Source: Undaria pinnatifida
Lineage: Eukaryota; Sar; Phaeophyceae; Laminariales; Alariaceae
DNA: 64,000 nt
NCBI GenBank assembly: GCA_012845835.1
Contig: JABAKD010000027.1
Coordinates: 12,880,487-12,944,486, forward strand
Direction: 5' to 3'
In this document: in pieces, positions 22,301-32,600 of the stretch
How positions within the stretch are numbered: position 1 is the first letter of the stretch
Layout of the letters: the number at the start of each line of letters is the position of its first letter
Notes under the pieces: model-generated
Database searches by the model: none
Told to the model about the DNA's origin: nothing
The model's input: the letters and a program-made list of their open reading frames with translations, nothing else
Position numbers and translations under genes: made by a program

Positions 22301-24395
22301 AAAAAGAAGGACCGAAGAATCCAGTCGGAAAAAAAGTCCAGTCGAAAAGGGCTGTTTTCGACTGGCGGAATCCGACTGCATAAGAAATGGCCTTACAGTC
22401 GAAAAAGGCTTTTTCGACTCAACTTTTTTCGACTGAGAATTCTGACTGGCGGATCCAGTCGAAAAAGGCGACTTTTTCGACTGGATCCTCCAGTCGAAAA
22501 ACTCAGTCGAAAAAGTTTTACACATGTTTTTTTAACCGATCGCATCGCTCATCCCATCACCAAACACGCACCCTCACGGCCACACGGCCACACCCATACC
22601 AGGTACCAAACTGCAGTATCGTACAAGGCGCTGACGCTGGCGTGGCAATCACTGCTGTTGCTTCTGGTAGCAAGTCAGCGTGGCGCATTCCTAGTTCCGC
22701 TCGCCAGCAGCGTGTATCACACGACGACAGCAGCGCGCGGTATCGATCCCATGCTGCCAACAACGGCTGCGGCTGCTGTAGCTTTGGCGGCTCTCGGCTG
22801 AGAGCAACTCCACGAACGTAGCTTTGTCGGCTTTCGGCTAAGCCCAAAGCCACCAACTCGCTGGGACGAGGGTTCGTCGAGCCGTTGCTCGCGGAGAAAG
22901 CGCGAAGCACAATGCTGCCAACCGATTTCGACTGCCGTACAGCAGTACTCCCTCACACCAACCGCCTTTAGGAAGAGCACAAAAACTACAAAATCGACTC
23001 GACTGGCGATAAGAAGGACCAGAAGAATCTAGTCGAAAAAAAGTCCAGTCGATAAGGGCCGTTTTCGACTGGCGGAATCCGACTGTGTAAGAAATGACCT
23101 TGATACAGTAGTCTAAATATTCATTTATGATATGATGTTGTGAATTAAATAAACCTGGTTGTTAATACCTGGTACATAGCTTCACAATTTTTACGGAAGG
23201 TCGTTCGCGAGTGTTATATATTTTGTCCTCGAGAAGGATATAGGTCGGTGTCTCCCCTGGATGTTGTCAGGGTCGACAGGAAAATTCTCCATAACCATTC
23301 TGTACACTGGTACTACACACCACAAGCAGCAAACGACAACAACTGCAACACACCACCGCCGTTTTGGGAGCAAACTTCGTACATGTAAATAGTTGGATTT
23401 AGACCAGAACCGTTGTCGCGAACCTGTGGTACCACAACTTCAGGAGCCTCAGAAAGGGTGCGCTCCACACTAACTTCAGGTATAAAAAATCCGAGTTTCT
23501 TGTTTTCGTGTAAAGCTGCTCAGCCTGCCTTCCTTGTTGTTACAGCAGCAGTACCTGGTTTCTTACAGCAGTATTTGTTAGAGGTGGTACTATCGATCGT
23601 ACTATTTTGTATCTTTGGTAAGATAATTGGCTGATCTTGCATCCATGTCACACAGCACTACCATCGCTGAGACCCCATCACTAAGCTTTACCAGGTACAG
23701 GCGTGCCACGCACGCATGCTGACAAGTCAACCATCAGCTGGGGCCACTTACCGCTGGAAGTATATACTGCACCGGTGTTATGGTATGACACGAATACGGA
23801 TACCTCGACTCCGCTGTTGCCACGTAGCAGGTACAGCATACTCGTACATGTAATATTAGTAGAAGACTCAGCTGTGGAATTGCGGTTGAGGTACGAGTAC
23901 CACGAAACATGACCGCACACATACCAACCCAGGTACAGAAGTGTCCCACATAAGTATAGTAGTAAAACGAGTACATTGTCTCTTAAAAGGAGGGCACATG
24001 TGCTTTCCATCTTCCATCCAGTTCAACAGCGCTCTGCCTCTCTGTACCTACCTCACGACCACACCTTCGAACACGCCCAGGCCATGGTCTGAATGCTACG
24101 ATCGCACGACACCCCTCTCAGGGTTCGAGATCAATCACTCACCGTGCATGACATGAGACAGCCATGCCTGGTCGAGCCCCGAGGACCCAACAGCATTCAC
24201 GTAGTCTCCCACAGAGTGAACGGTAGCAGGGTCAATCGCCATCATCTGCACCGAGGAAGCAGCCCCTCGCCTCTTGGCATCCCTCTGCCTCAAGGAGCTG
24301 GTTGCGGCAAGGCTCGCCGCTCCTCCTGTGAAGGACACAACTGGCGTGATAGCTGCTGCGCATCCCAGCAAGGCGGTGATGGCGGATGCCTTCAT
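12823..24395 (-). CDS. ALB3: ALBINO3/OxaI/YidC-family thylakoid membrane protein insertase
   Basis: Seven exons join perfectly in phase: 24395-24143, 19571-19455, 18459-18212, 17405-17313, 16672-16475, 14105-13980 and 12969-12823. They predict 393 residues from ATG to TAA. Residues 1-~21 form a hydrophobic signal peptide with a Phe directly after VVS, then a basic Ser/Ala-rich transit region, as expected for import into a secondary plastid. The conserved core starts near residue 125: VKTLLVPLQVIQLQSTEKMQ (TM1 and the cytosolic hairpin), NPLIGCLPALLQ joined to FPVFIGLYRAI (TM2), GAPPLGWHDTL with the following hydrophobic stretch (TM3), and LPVLIGWFSLNVPSALGIYW with LANNLS (TM4-5). Known role of the family: inserts light-harvesting and photosystem proteins into thylakoids. 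The ~48-residue C-tail is short and lacks an obvious cpSRP43-binding motif of the plant type. Many repeats inflate its introns. Confidence 0.93.
13061..13475 (-). repeat. Two degraded copies of the ALB3 exon 7 5' edge in intron 6
   Basis: TTTCTGAGGAGGGTTTGCCT at 13066-13085 and TTTCTGGGGAAAGTTTGCCT at 13434-13453 match the plus-strand image of the exon 7 acceptor edge at 12948-12986. The second copy continues with GAAACTGCGAGGCCGG. Confidence 0.75.
13125..13380 (+). repeat. Dispersed repeat family R3 (G-run headed), copy
   Basis: TGCCTTAGTCGTTTGACCAT and TGACCACGCATTCCTTTC are followed by CACCGTTCCTAC and ACCTCCAACATTTGG blocks. The same order is found at 27358-27610 and, shortened, at 27725-27830 and 42545-42605. 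Each copy is preceded by a G-rich run. Confidence 0.75.
13980..14105 (-). CDS. ALB3: ALB3 exon 6: TM4 and TM5
   Basis: A 42-codon phase-0 exon follows TTGCGCAG and ends at GCCTAC|GTGAGT. It encodes QYLPVLIGWFSLNVPSALGI and YWLANNLSTT, the most conserved C-terminal block of the family. Confidence 0.95.
14478..14519 (+). repeat. Truncated copy of SINE-like family R4
   Basis: AAAGCTTAGTTTTTATCC, then a GCCGAAGGA variant of the hairpin and an A-rich end match the 3' part of the R4 copies at 20115-20204 and 59278-59421. Confidence 0.5.
14809..15034. repeat. Long near-perfect hairpin in ALB3 intron 5
   Basis: The left arm (from GTCCGACAAGCG, 14809) and right arm (to CGCTTGTCGGAC, 15034) are inverted repeats of about 100 nt each. 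Paired blocks include CCGTTCAGCTAGC with GCTAGCCGAACGG, GCGAAGGTGGCGGC with GCCGCCACCTTCGC, AGGCCTGTGACTAC with GTAGTCACAGGCCT, and an inner GTGTCGCCAC with GTGGCGACAC. No TIR-type target duplication is obvious. Confidence 0.85.
15617..15848 (+). repeat. 33-bp minisatellite, 7 units
   Basis: The unit CGAAATCCTATCAACACGTC continues with TATGCGCTAGTC plus A or G. It repeats seven times with only C/T and G/A variants. It sits in ALB3 intron 5 and is not coding, although it is open in two frames. Confidence 0.95.
16475..16672 (-). CDS. ALB3: ALB3 exon 5: TM3
   Basis: A 66-codon phase-0 exon encodes GIGWLTTNWIDGAPPLGWHD followed by the hydrophobic segment with SIPAILVVSQKIS and an Asp/Ser-rich linker. 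The donor is CTCAAG|GTAACA. Confidence 0.95.
16794..17065 (+). repeat. CAA/CAG/ACC-rich low-complexity stretch
   Basis: Irregular GCAGCA, CAACAA and ACCACC triplets fill ALB3 intron 4 between exons 4 and 5. The long frames across it are compositional. Confidence 0.8.
17313..17405 (-). CDS. ALB3: ALB3 exon 4
   Basis: A 31-codon phase-0 exon follows CATGTGGCAG and ends at TTGCAG|GTGGGG. It encodes FPVFIGLYRAI and SFLWLPSLQ, matching the TM2 end and the loop of OxaI/YidC proteins. Confidence 0.95.
17696..17800 (+). repeat. CAGACA / CACACG simple repeat
   Basis: Runs of CAGA followed by CACACG-type units lie in ALB3 intron 3. Confidence 0.85.
17930..18185 (+). repeat. Degenerate tandem repeat with G-run
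   Basis: Six or more units carry GTACCGCACTAAAC and GACCCCGCAC variants around a 14-G run at 17970-17983. The block ends just outside the ALB3 exon 3 donor. Confidence 0.75.
18212..18459 (-). CDS. ALB3: ALB3 exon 3: TM1 and conserved hairpin
   Basis: The exon starts after TAATCAG and runs to CTCCAG|GTACAG. It carries the family signature VKTLLVPLQ followed by QLQSTEKMQALAPTVKEINE and LYSSTKVNPLIGCLPALLQ. Two degraded copies of its 5' edge lie upstream in the preceding intron. Confidence 0.95.
18651..18704 (-). repeat. Copy of the ALB3 exon 3 5' edge (first echo)
   Basis: On the minus strand the acceptor-like TCAG is followed by a frame giving GIGDEQSFDVAIVSFTLSV. The true exon has GIGIEQSFGLAIVSFTLAV. 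Homology stops about 54 nt in, before the conserved insertase core, so it cannot replace exon 3. Confidence 0.85.
18838..18876 (-). repeat. Copy of the ALB3 exon 3 5' edge (second echo)
   Basis: The minus strand reads GIGIEQSFGLAM, identical to the exon for 11 residues, then diverges. It is also preceded by an acceptor-like CAG. Confidence 0.85.
19187..19435 (+). repeat. CAG/CAA trinucleotide tract and AGAACA-type repeats
   Basis: About 35 CAA units follow a short CAG run, then CAAGAACAAGAA variants. The tract lies wholly in ALB3 intron 2, within 20-250 nt of the exon 2 donor. Poly-Gln, poly-Thr or poly-Cys frames here are artefacts. Confidence 0.95.
19455..19571 (-). CDS. ALB3: ALB3 exon 2
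   Basis: The acceptor CCTTTCAG starts an exon whose first two bases complete an Asp codon. It encodes AAAVPIDAVQEEAKGPNPFV and IWIEFIRSSVLSINEFYK, the segment just before TM1. The donor is AAGG|GTGGGA, phase 1. Confidence 0.9.
20115..20204 (+). repeat. SINE-like family R4, 3' part with poly(A)
   Basis: GAAAATACGTGGAAGTGTGG, TGAGCTAAAGCTTTATTTTT and the near-palindrome ATCCGCCGGAGGAT are followed by about 20 A. This copy lacks the head with GCTAGCTGGCG seen at 45104-45260 and 56285-56425. Confidence 0.8.
20817..21085 (+). repeat. Tandem duplication of about 160 bp
   Basis: ACACAGCAGACCACACGGGC, CGCTCACACAGCCGGCACAC and GCGGGCAGCACACAGACAAC recur in the same order from about 20983. The repeat lies in ALB3 intron 1. 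Confidence 0.85.
21574..23100. mobile_element. Non-autonomous DNA-transposon-like element with TIRs and an internal tandem duplication
   Basis: The left end AGGCCATTTCTTATACAGTC and right end (reverse complement AGGTCATTTCTTACACAGTC) form terminal inverted repeats of about 45 bp that continue into GTCGAAAACGGCC. Between them lie two direct copies of a ~0.65-0.7 kb unit (about 21738-22393 and 22394-23100). Each copy contains CAGTCGAAAAA palindromes and the same GC-rich core. No transposase frame is seen and no target duplication is clear. It sits in ALB3 intron 1. Confidence 0.75.
24143..24395 (-). CDS. ALB3: ALB3 exon 1: ATG and plastid presequence
   Basis: The chosen ATG starts MKASAITALLGCAAAITPVV followed by SFTGG. 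This is a hydrophobic signal peptide with Phe at the probable cleavage site. A basic, hydroxylated region (SSLRQRDAKRRGAASS) comes next, then HSVGDYVNAVG. Upstream ATGs in the same frame would bury the signal peptide, so this start is preferred. The donor is CACG|GTGAGT, phase 1. Confidence 0.88.
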
Positions 24396-24703
24396 GCTAT
24401 TGCCACGCAGCAGCAGCTGCTGTCCTGATGCACAACCAAACAGACTAACAAGCAGACTTATTCTTCGAACAGTAGACCGTATGACAACACCGGCCACTCT
24501 CCCTTGTGCGCAGCAGTGCACGGTTGAGTGCTGGGAGCGCTTGAAGCAACAGAAGGCGCACGCCAAGAGTTGCGAAGCAAACACTCACACGAGGCAGGAG
24601 CAGCAGCTTTGTCAACCCACCGCAGGTTTCAGAGTATTCTGGCGTTATACAAACGGGGCTGGCACTGAAACAAAACTGTAACTGACGAGTTCGAGTTTAT
24701 TTC

Positions 24704-25408
24704 TTAGACCTACTATTATGGCGAATATTTTCATCGATTATTTCTCTCTTTAACCGGGATCTCCGACGCCAAAAATAAAAACCTTCCACTATGGGACCAG
24801 AAATCATCGTTATTTCTGGGTTCAGAAATAATCGAGGCCAGAAATCAGCGGATCTGGTGATTTCTGAGCCCAGAAATAACAGCTCTTCCAACCTCTCAAA
24901 ACTGGGATTATTTGACTTTTGGATACTACCTCGTACCAAGTATCACATGTCACCACTGCCCATACTGTACCTGGTATGATACTTGTCTGCTGTACACGTC
25001 ACGCATCACCCATAACAAAGAATCACAAACACACCTACGACAGCATACTGCGCTTGTTGTGTGCGAGACAGAGCTTCATCCTCACACAAACGCGACAGCA
25101 GCAGCACCACCACCATCGAAACCACCACAGGCACACCACACCAGCACCACAGCAGCAGCGCAGCAGAAGAGACCGCAGCAGAGGCGGTGATGACCTAACG
25201 TCGCCGGCGACAGTGTACGTGCCAGATTTCAAAAATAAAGGCAAACGGCAGAACAAGACCTACCAATTCAAAATAAAACCACTTTCCAAAAATCAGAAGC
25301 CATAATGGACGCCGCTTATTTCTGATGCAGTTATTTCTGGAGCCTCAAAACTACAAAAATAATCGCCAGAAATAATCGCTAAAATTTTTTCCATAATAGT
25401 AGGTCTTA
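24704..25408. mobile_element. MITE with ~40-bp TIRs and TTA target duplication (PIF/Harbinger-like)
   Basis: The element at 24707-25405 begins GACCTACTATTATGG and ends CCATAATAGTAGGTC. The terminal inverted repeats extend about 40 bp (CGATTATTTCT inner block). TTA flanks both ends (24704-24706 and 25406-25408), a 3-bp target duplication typical of PIF/Harbinger elements. Inside are many AGAAATAA palindromic words and no transposase. It lies about 300 bp upstream of the ALB3 ATG. Confidence 0.85.
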
Positions 25409-25861
25409 CCTGGTACGACTGTTTTTCAGTTTTCGTTTCAGTTTTTTGGCCACGACTACATTGTAGGGCATTCGGGCACGGCCACCGGTACTACTCATGC
25501 TGCAGCAGAACGTAACAGTACTAGGTACCAGTACCCCGTAGCCAGTACCCTGCCTCCACCTTCGAGTACAACAGTACTTCTTCGCCCGACATGACCATAT
25601 GGTGTGTGGTGCGCTTGTTTCCGCATGAAGATTTTGAACGGTTTTCTCTGGTTCGTTCAGGAAGTAGGCGACCGGCTGCAAAACCATGAGTTACGAAGTT
25701 GACGTTACATCGGCGGCCGATACGAAGCTGACGTTACGTCAGCGGCCGATGTTACGACAATAGGCGTGTACAATAAAATCTTCATAGTGTATTTGTAGCT
25801 CGCAGCGGTGGGCGCGAGGTTGATACGAACGAGGTGCTGAATCCATCGGATATCCGTCTTC

Positions 25862-26491
25862 ATGGTTCTGAAATCCGTCTACAGAGTCCTAAGTACTTGC
25901 CGGGTACGTCATGAAAACAATCGCATCATGTCAAAGGTTGACGAAGACGCAGGCAACGAAATCGAATACCAGGTAGAGTATATAGGAAGGAGTAGGCCTG
26001 GGACTACATGGAGAGGGGGGTGGGCTTGGATGCCGTTCGTTGCAGGAGGGAGGTACGGACGGGGCGTCGCTAGCGGGTCGGCGCAGAGGCGCCGGCACAT
26101 ACGTTTGACGCCGTTGATGCGGTGGTGCAGGGGGGGGAGGGCAGTTATCTCTAGTCTACACGTAAAGATCCAACACATCCCTCCAGTGTTCGTGCTTACT
26201 CTTCAGCCTAGAGAGATACCAGCTCTGTGGTCATCTATGAGGAGTCAACGAGGGGATTGGGCGCGCCCCACCATCATCGTTGCTGTTAATGTTGTAGGTC
26301 AAGACCACTACTCAATTATTTGCTGCCATCTTGGCGCTGAGCCGGGCTCTAAGGGCTCGGTGGCTGCCGGACCTCTGTTGCAGTGCCCCCCCCCCCCCTC
26401 CTCCCGTGGCAACTGGTCGATGATCAGTGACATTAGGAGCAGTACAGGAGCGAGGGTAGCGTTTCCTGCAGTCCTGCGGGACCAGCGCTAG
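25862..26491 (+). other. Open frame of 209 codons, unrecognised
   Basis: An ATG-initiated frame contains DEDAGNEIEYQVEYIGRSRP near its start, then Gly/Arg-rich and Pro-rich stretches including the translation of a C-run. I recognise no domain. Composition is not clearly coding throughout, so it may be chance, a spliced gene fragment or a transposon remnant. Confidence 0.2.
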
Positions 26492-26680
26492 GCTACTCCC
26501 TTTCTCAGTCGAGCGTCGCGGTGTGTGTGTGTTCTTCTCATTCAACAGTTTACTTGTAATCGTGACATCCAGCACACCCAGTGTACGTACCCATTCTTCA
26601 TTGTACACAAGCCATGTGGTCACAGACTGCGAGCCAGACCTATGCAGTACAAACACAGTAACGAGATTTGGCCACGCACA

Positions 26681-26962
26681 ATGCCAAGCGTACTAGACAC
26701 GACAGCCATGGTCGGCGCGACGCTCGGGGCCGGTACACCGTCCTCGCCCGACCCGTTTCCGGGGTTGGTTCTGCCAACGCAGCCGCTGCAGGGGTCCATG
26801 TCGCCACCGGCCGCACCAGCAGCGGGGGCGCCCACGACGTCGCCCGCCCCTCCCCCCGGGGGAATCAGCGACGCACATCATGGACTTTTCGCCGTCTCCG
26901 GGCCACCATGTACAACACCCAAGATCAGGCCGGCGGGCGGGCGATATTGGAAACAGCGATGA
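26681..26962 (+). other. GC-rich Pro/Ala/Ser-rich possible exon
   Basis: The frame from ATG 26681 (or 26708) has a Pro/Ala/Ser/Thr-rich segment including APAAGAPTTSPAPPPGG and then ISDAHHGLFAVSG. GC content is well above the surroundings. The composition resembles the stalk exon of the RCC1-type gene but is on the opposite strand. No confirmed splice partners were found. Confidence 0.25.
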
Positions 26963-27357
26963 AGTAGATGGCGCCAGAAGCACTGACGGTCACAAGGCAA
27001 GCGATGCCGATCGGGGGAGGCGGGGGGGGGGGCGCTTTCGAAGCATATAGTGCTTGCCATGGGCCGGTTGACGGGGCCACCTCCGTGTGCGCCTCCTGTT
27101 CAAGTGACCGACACCGCCGTTCGTTGCATTTTAGGTTCCGGTGAGGGCGCAACCCCTCGACCCATGCTGAAGTATCGCTTTTATCAAAAACTAGTTTTTG
27201 TGTGAGGTTGTAGCGCCTTTCAAGTGTGGATTCTAAGAAAATTTGTGCGCACCCCACTCTATCATAGCACGTGTCCATGCTCCACAAGTATCGCAGGGTC
27301 ACGTGTCCAGCTCCAGCTCTGCACGAGGGTGGGTGGGGGGGGGTCGTACTCGTTAGT

Positions 27358-27610
27358 TGATTGCCTTAGTCATTTGACCATTGACCACGCATTCCTTTCG
27401 AGACGGAGCACCGTTCCTACTCCTAATAGATACACCTCCAACATTTGGACGTTCATTACGCTTCTTCCATGTATTACGTAGAAACTGTTAGCTGATCCTA
27501 TCCCCGTCCTGTCTCGCCGTCCGCGGCCACCATCTATCTCCTAGGATAGCGATCGCTTTCTCTCTACTCTCTAGTTTACAAAACTCTTCCATGTCACAAA
27601 CGTATATTTC
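27358..27610 (+). repeat. Dispersed repeat family R3, copy
   Basis: A run of G near 27330-27348 is followed by TGCCTTAGTCATTTGACCAT, GACCACGCATTCCTTTCGAG, CACCGTTCCTACTCCTA and CCATGTCACA blocks, parallel to 13125-13380. Confidence 0.75.
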
Positions 27611-28059
27611 CCTCATCTACTCCTCTAACGCATCCCGTTCCTTCTTGTATATTTCACATTCTCCAACTGTGTGAGTCCTGCTCTCTATTGGGGGTCGGGG
27701 GGGGGGGTGGGGGGTGATCATTTGTTGCTGGTTCAACTGATGTAGCCAGTGACCGTGCATCCCGTTCGAGCAGGAGCATCGTTCTTACTTCTCTTGGAGA
27801 CGCCTCTAACGTTTGGCGCTTGTTACGTTACTCTCTATATAAGTGCACGTGGGGGGGGAGAGAAGTGGATTTACGCCTCTTCTTTAGCAGGTTGGGGCGC
27901 CTCGGCATGTTGGCGGGCGCAAAACAGACGAGCTAGCGTTGTGGGGAAGAATTGCCAGCGCTGAACGTCTTCCCAAGAACGTGACGACTACGCCGCCAGA
28001 AACGGTGGATTTGTCGCGGAATACCATAGACCGGGCGAAAGCGAATAGCGTAGAAGACA

Positions 28060-28480
28060 TGCGCACGGAGTTAACGGGCCGTGACCGGGAAGTCCGTTTT
28101 GTACCGACGACAGCTGTTATGCGTCGGGCAGGGAGGGTGTTGCAGTAGCCTGCGCCAGGTTGAAAATTGTTCATGCATGGTGAATGACCTAACCAGTACA
28201 ACGCGGTCGAGGGCCATTGTGTTGGCACATATTGAGTAGTCGGAAGACTGTCGTGACAACGGAATGCTGCGGGATTGTTGCAGCGATGGAGATCCGAGGA
28301 AGAACGGAGGGCGTGTTGGATGGAAGGCGCGCGATGTTACCGGACCATGCCCGACATGCCCGTTTTTCACCGACGATGGTTGTCCGTCGGGCAGACGGGG
28401 TGTTGCAGCGGCCTGCACAGGTTGATGTTCGTTGATGCGTGGCAACTGACCGAGCCAGTACCACATAAAAAGGTCATTGT
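28060..28480 (+). repeat. Tandem duplication of about 270 bp
   Basis: Two units share CGACGA-GGTTGTCCGTCGGGCAG-type sequence, GGTGTTGCAG, GCCTGC-CAGGTTGA, CTAACC/CTGACCGAGCCAGTAC and GGCCATTGTGTTGGCA/GGTCATTGTGTAGGCA. Divergence is about 20-25%. Confidence 0.6.
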
Positions 28481-29283
28481 GTAGGCAGATATAGGGTTAT
28501 CGCAAGGCTCTCTGACCGCCACATGTTGGATTTTCAATAGGATAGGTTCCGGAGATGGGAATGCCTTCCTATGCTTTTCGAGACTCAGAATATAACCGCA
28601 AAGCATCGACCTGGCTTAAAACACGTTGTTCTGGCATGGCAACTGACCGAGCCCTGTTCGGGACGCATCCCCGGGTTTCCCGTTATTGGATTTGCATCTC
28701 GATGTTAAAACGGATACTGCTGCTTGCTGAGCGCACAGCAGTCGGTCGGTCAGCAGTCGGTCTGGGTCAAAGGTCTGTGAAGTGGTAGGGAGCCTCCCCG
28801 CGGCTAAGGGTCGTCGGTCAGCCTCGAGTTTGAGGTGCTGGGTCTGCCTCCCCGCGATGGTGGGCTGGCAGGAAACAAAGGTTTTTTCTGGTGTCAATCT
28901 CCTTTTTGGGTGATCATCCCACACGTTGAGATTGATCAAACCCGACAGTTTCCAATACATCTGCAGCTTTCTTGTGGGAGAGGTGCGTACCACACGGAGG
29001 GGCTGTGAAGAATGTCGAGAACGATTTGTTGAAAGGTTTTGCCGTGGCCTTCAGGTGTAGAGGATCGGTTCCCGTTATGGGAATACCATCCCATACTGGT
29101 GGAAAGCCCAAAATCGTAACGCATACACCTGGCTGTTTTTATAACCCCCCCCCCCCGCCGAAAAGAAAGACCAAAGTCGACTTATCATGCACAACAGGCG
29201 ATTTTCCTAGTGGCGACAGCTTTTTTTGGATGAGAACGATTTTTTCGCTTTTGACAAAGGCAAAGTTGTCAAATGTTTTTATG

Positions 29284-29846
<563 letters not shown>

Positions 29847-31320
29847 TCATTTGCCATCTGACAAGGCAGCTCGTGAGTGTCAAAAGCCAGAAACATGATT
29901 AGACTAAAGAACCAGCACTCAGAAGAAAGTGTGAAACAATGTTTCGAATAACCAAAAACTACGAGTGTACTAGATGTACACTCCCTGTTCTCCTGGCCTT
30001 GCCCCCTCCAGCCCCAATGGCCAAGTCCCCCCCCCCCCCCATACACGTCCGAAGAAGCATCGAACGACAACCCGCCGTCCACATAAATGTCTGGTTTGCA
30101 TATCGATGTGGACGACGTCGGCGCTCAGACGTCCGGATGAAGGCAAGGTCCATGCTACAATACGGGTAGCACTGTTTGAACCAACATTAATTGTTCATCG
30201 ATGGGGCTCCTATGTAAACCTACAATAGCGCGTTGGCATAGCATTGTTTCGTTTCGAAATCAAGAGAGAGTCTTGTGTGCACGCGTCTTTCTTTTGTATC
30301 GCGCAGCCGCTTCATCTTGAACCGTTTTTTTATAGCCACAGGCTGCCACGAGATTGCTCACCCCGGTCAGGTTTTTCAATTTCGCTCAAAAAAAGTCAGG
30401 TTACGGGGTCGGTGTCTACGGCGCTCTTGAAGTGAGAGGAGCCTCAGCAAAAGAAGAGAGAGCCACTTTGCCGTAGCATGCTTGTCAATCGAAATGTCCC
30501 CCCGGTCACGTGTCCACCCGTCGTGCATACACACAGGTATTATACCGCACGCAACGCGCTTGGTTCCTCGCTAGTCAACCGCGCTGCCTGATCTAACGAT
30601 CGGGCATTCACCCCATCTGAAAACCCATCCATCTGATGAGCCATCCCACGGTAGGTTTAAGGTTGCAGCAGAAAACGTCCCTGAGCTCCTCACATGAGGA
30701 ACTCAATATCTCACCCAAAAAGTTGCTTCGAAGACATTCGTTCGCACAACCCGACCAAGCTTTTACGCCTTAGTCCAAAAATAAAATATTCTCGTGAAAA
30801 TTACTTCAATTGACCGGCAGTTGCTCACATGAGAAACTCAATCGCCCAGGGACTTTTTTACGCAATCATACCACTGCAACCCCTACCGAGGGATGAATCT
30901 GATGGTTGGGCATGGGGCACGTGTCGCAGCACTGCTTGTTGGCCACGACAAAAAATAGCAAAATCTCTTCGTGGACCAAAGGAAAACCATGTTGGGTGTT
31001 GACTGAATAAGTTGGCGAGCGATAATAGGAATCCTAGATCACGCTTCCTCCATGATTCCCAGGATGGCCGCCATCAAACGTCCGTATTCGTAATCGCGTG
31101 CACGTTTAACGGCGTAGGTTCCCCCACCAGACTGGCCCGGCTGGCGCTTAAGGCAGAGGTCGTGACAACTGCGGGCTGCGGGTTGTGTGGTAGTTTCATT
31201 GAACGAAGTAAAATATAGTCTATACATGTAAATTAAATGCATACTAGGTATAGTCTTCTAAAAATATATGTTGGGGCTTGCACGAGAGCAGCCGAAGGGT
31301 ACGGTTAGACTAAGTTTTGG

Positions 31321-31515
31321 GTCGTCTTGTCGAGACAACTCAAGCTGAGATACACCCTCTCAGCTGTTGCCTGGACGTGCCTCACGTTGCTCGCCTTCCC
31401 GACTCTGCCGGGGGCGGCCTCGGCCGTTCTCGCTTCACGTCGTGGCCGCCGCTGCAAAATAATGATTTTGGCGAAATGTATTTTGCGAACATTCAAAGTG
31501 CGTCGTCAGTCGTAG
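31321..31515 (+). other. GC-rich open segment with signal-peptide-like frame
   Basis: The plus frame gives LRYTLSAVAWTCLTLLAFPT followed by LPGAASAVLA, which looks like a signal peptide, but no in-frame ATG precedes it. The minus strand is open too and has an ATG. It could be an internal exon of a gene not otherwise visible. Confidence 0.2.
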
Positions 31516-31577
31516 TAGATATAAGAACACAAAAAATATTTGTCTCAGGAGTAGTCGTACAACGCTCGTAGCTTAAG

Positions 31578-31640
31578 GGATATAGCGCCGGACGATTGTT
31601 AATCGGTTGGGCGGGAGTTCAAACCTCGGTGAAATTGCTT
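31578..31640 (+). tRNA. tRNA-Asn-like degenerate sequence
   Basis: GGATATAGCGCC, a loop TTGTTAA that would give anticodon GTT, and a B-box-like GAGTTCAAACC appear in tRNA order. The D-arm is missing and the T-stem pairs only partly, so it is probably a pseudogene or tRNA-derived repeat fragment. Confidence 0.3.
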
Positions 31641-32460
31641 TTTTTCAAGTTGGTTTTTGCCTTCTTTTCTCTAGGTAAGAGCCTCGGTATGTACGTACGT
31701 TGTCCGGTATTCGTTTACTTTTTGCTTAATTTTGCCTATCTGCCTTCGTTCATTGCACCTGATTCCGATGTATCTTTCTCTCTATTCAAACACGTTTTTT
31801 TGTTCACGCACCCCTTGGCAGTGCTGTCGCATGCACAGCCTCGATGTAACTCTCAACCCCATACTACTCATAAATACATGTCATGCATCCTCCTGGAAAA
31901 TTACGGGCGTGCGCGGAGCCAAGGCGGGCGGCAGCCCGCCGTGGCGGAGCCCCCCTTCTACGGGGTGGGAACATCGTACGAGTGCAGGCTTTTGTGTACC
32001 CCTCCATACGCACGTACGAGTTATAAAGTAGAAGTGCGCACAATGATTAGGACCGAAATCGCCCTGGGACAAAAATCCAGGGGATTTCACACATCTTCAA
32101 AGAGTAAAATCGCGCGACCGGAGTATCGTACAGCTTGCAAAAAGAAGAGAGTATCGACCCTTAAATTGATCAAACTCACAGCTGACGCACTTGAAACGCA
32201 CGGGGGAAGAAAAAAATGCAGTTGTGTCGCGGCATTTTTTTTTTTCTTCAGTGCGGCGCCTCGTGCCAAGACATTCATTACACGCACTAAATCGGGACCC
32301 CGAAACCCCGAGAAGCTGCGGTACTCTGTTAAGGCGAGGTCGCGTCAAGCGATTTCAGCGCACTCAACTGGGCTCCCGCGCCAACGCGGAACAGCAACTT
32401 GTGTTCGGAGCAATAACGCTGCACATGGGACGGTAGAAATATTGTTTTTTGATGCGCGTG

Positions 32461-32600
32461 TTCAACTTTTTTTCTTTTTTATCCTCCGGCGAAAGGGGAA
32501 AAAAACAAAAAGCGTATTTCCATGCATGCCGTGTGTCAACTTGGCTCAACCGTATTCGCAATCTAGCACTAGCTGGCGTATCCTTCAGTTCCCGTGGTAG
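32461..32600 (-). repeat. SINE-like family R4, copy
   Basis: TTTTTTATCCTCCGGCG, an A-rich break, CGTATTTCCATGCATGCCGT and CTAGCTGGCGTATCCTTC-like blocks match R4 in reverse orientation. Confidence 0.6.

Noticed and set aside
31596-32600. 334-codon plus-strand frame
   Set aside because: It starts at a non-ATG codon, runs through an R1-type repeat and an R4 copy and shows no domain.
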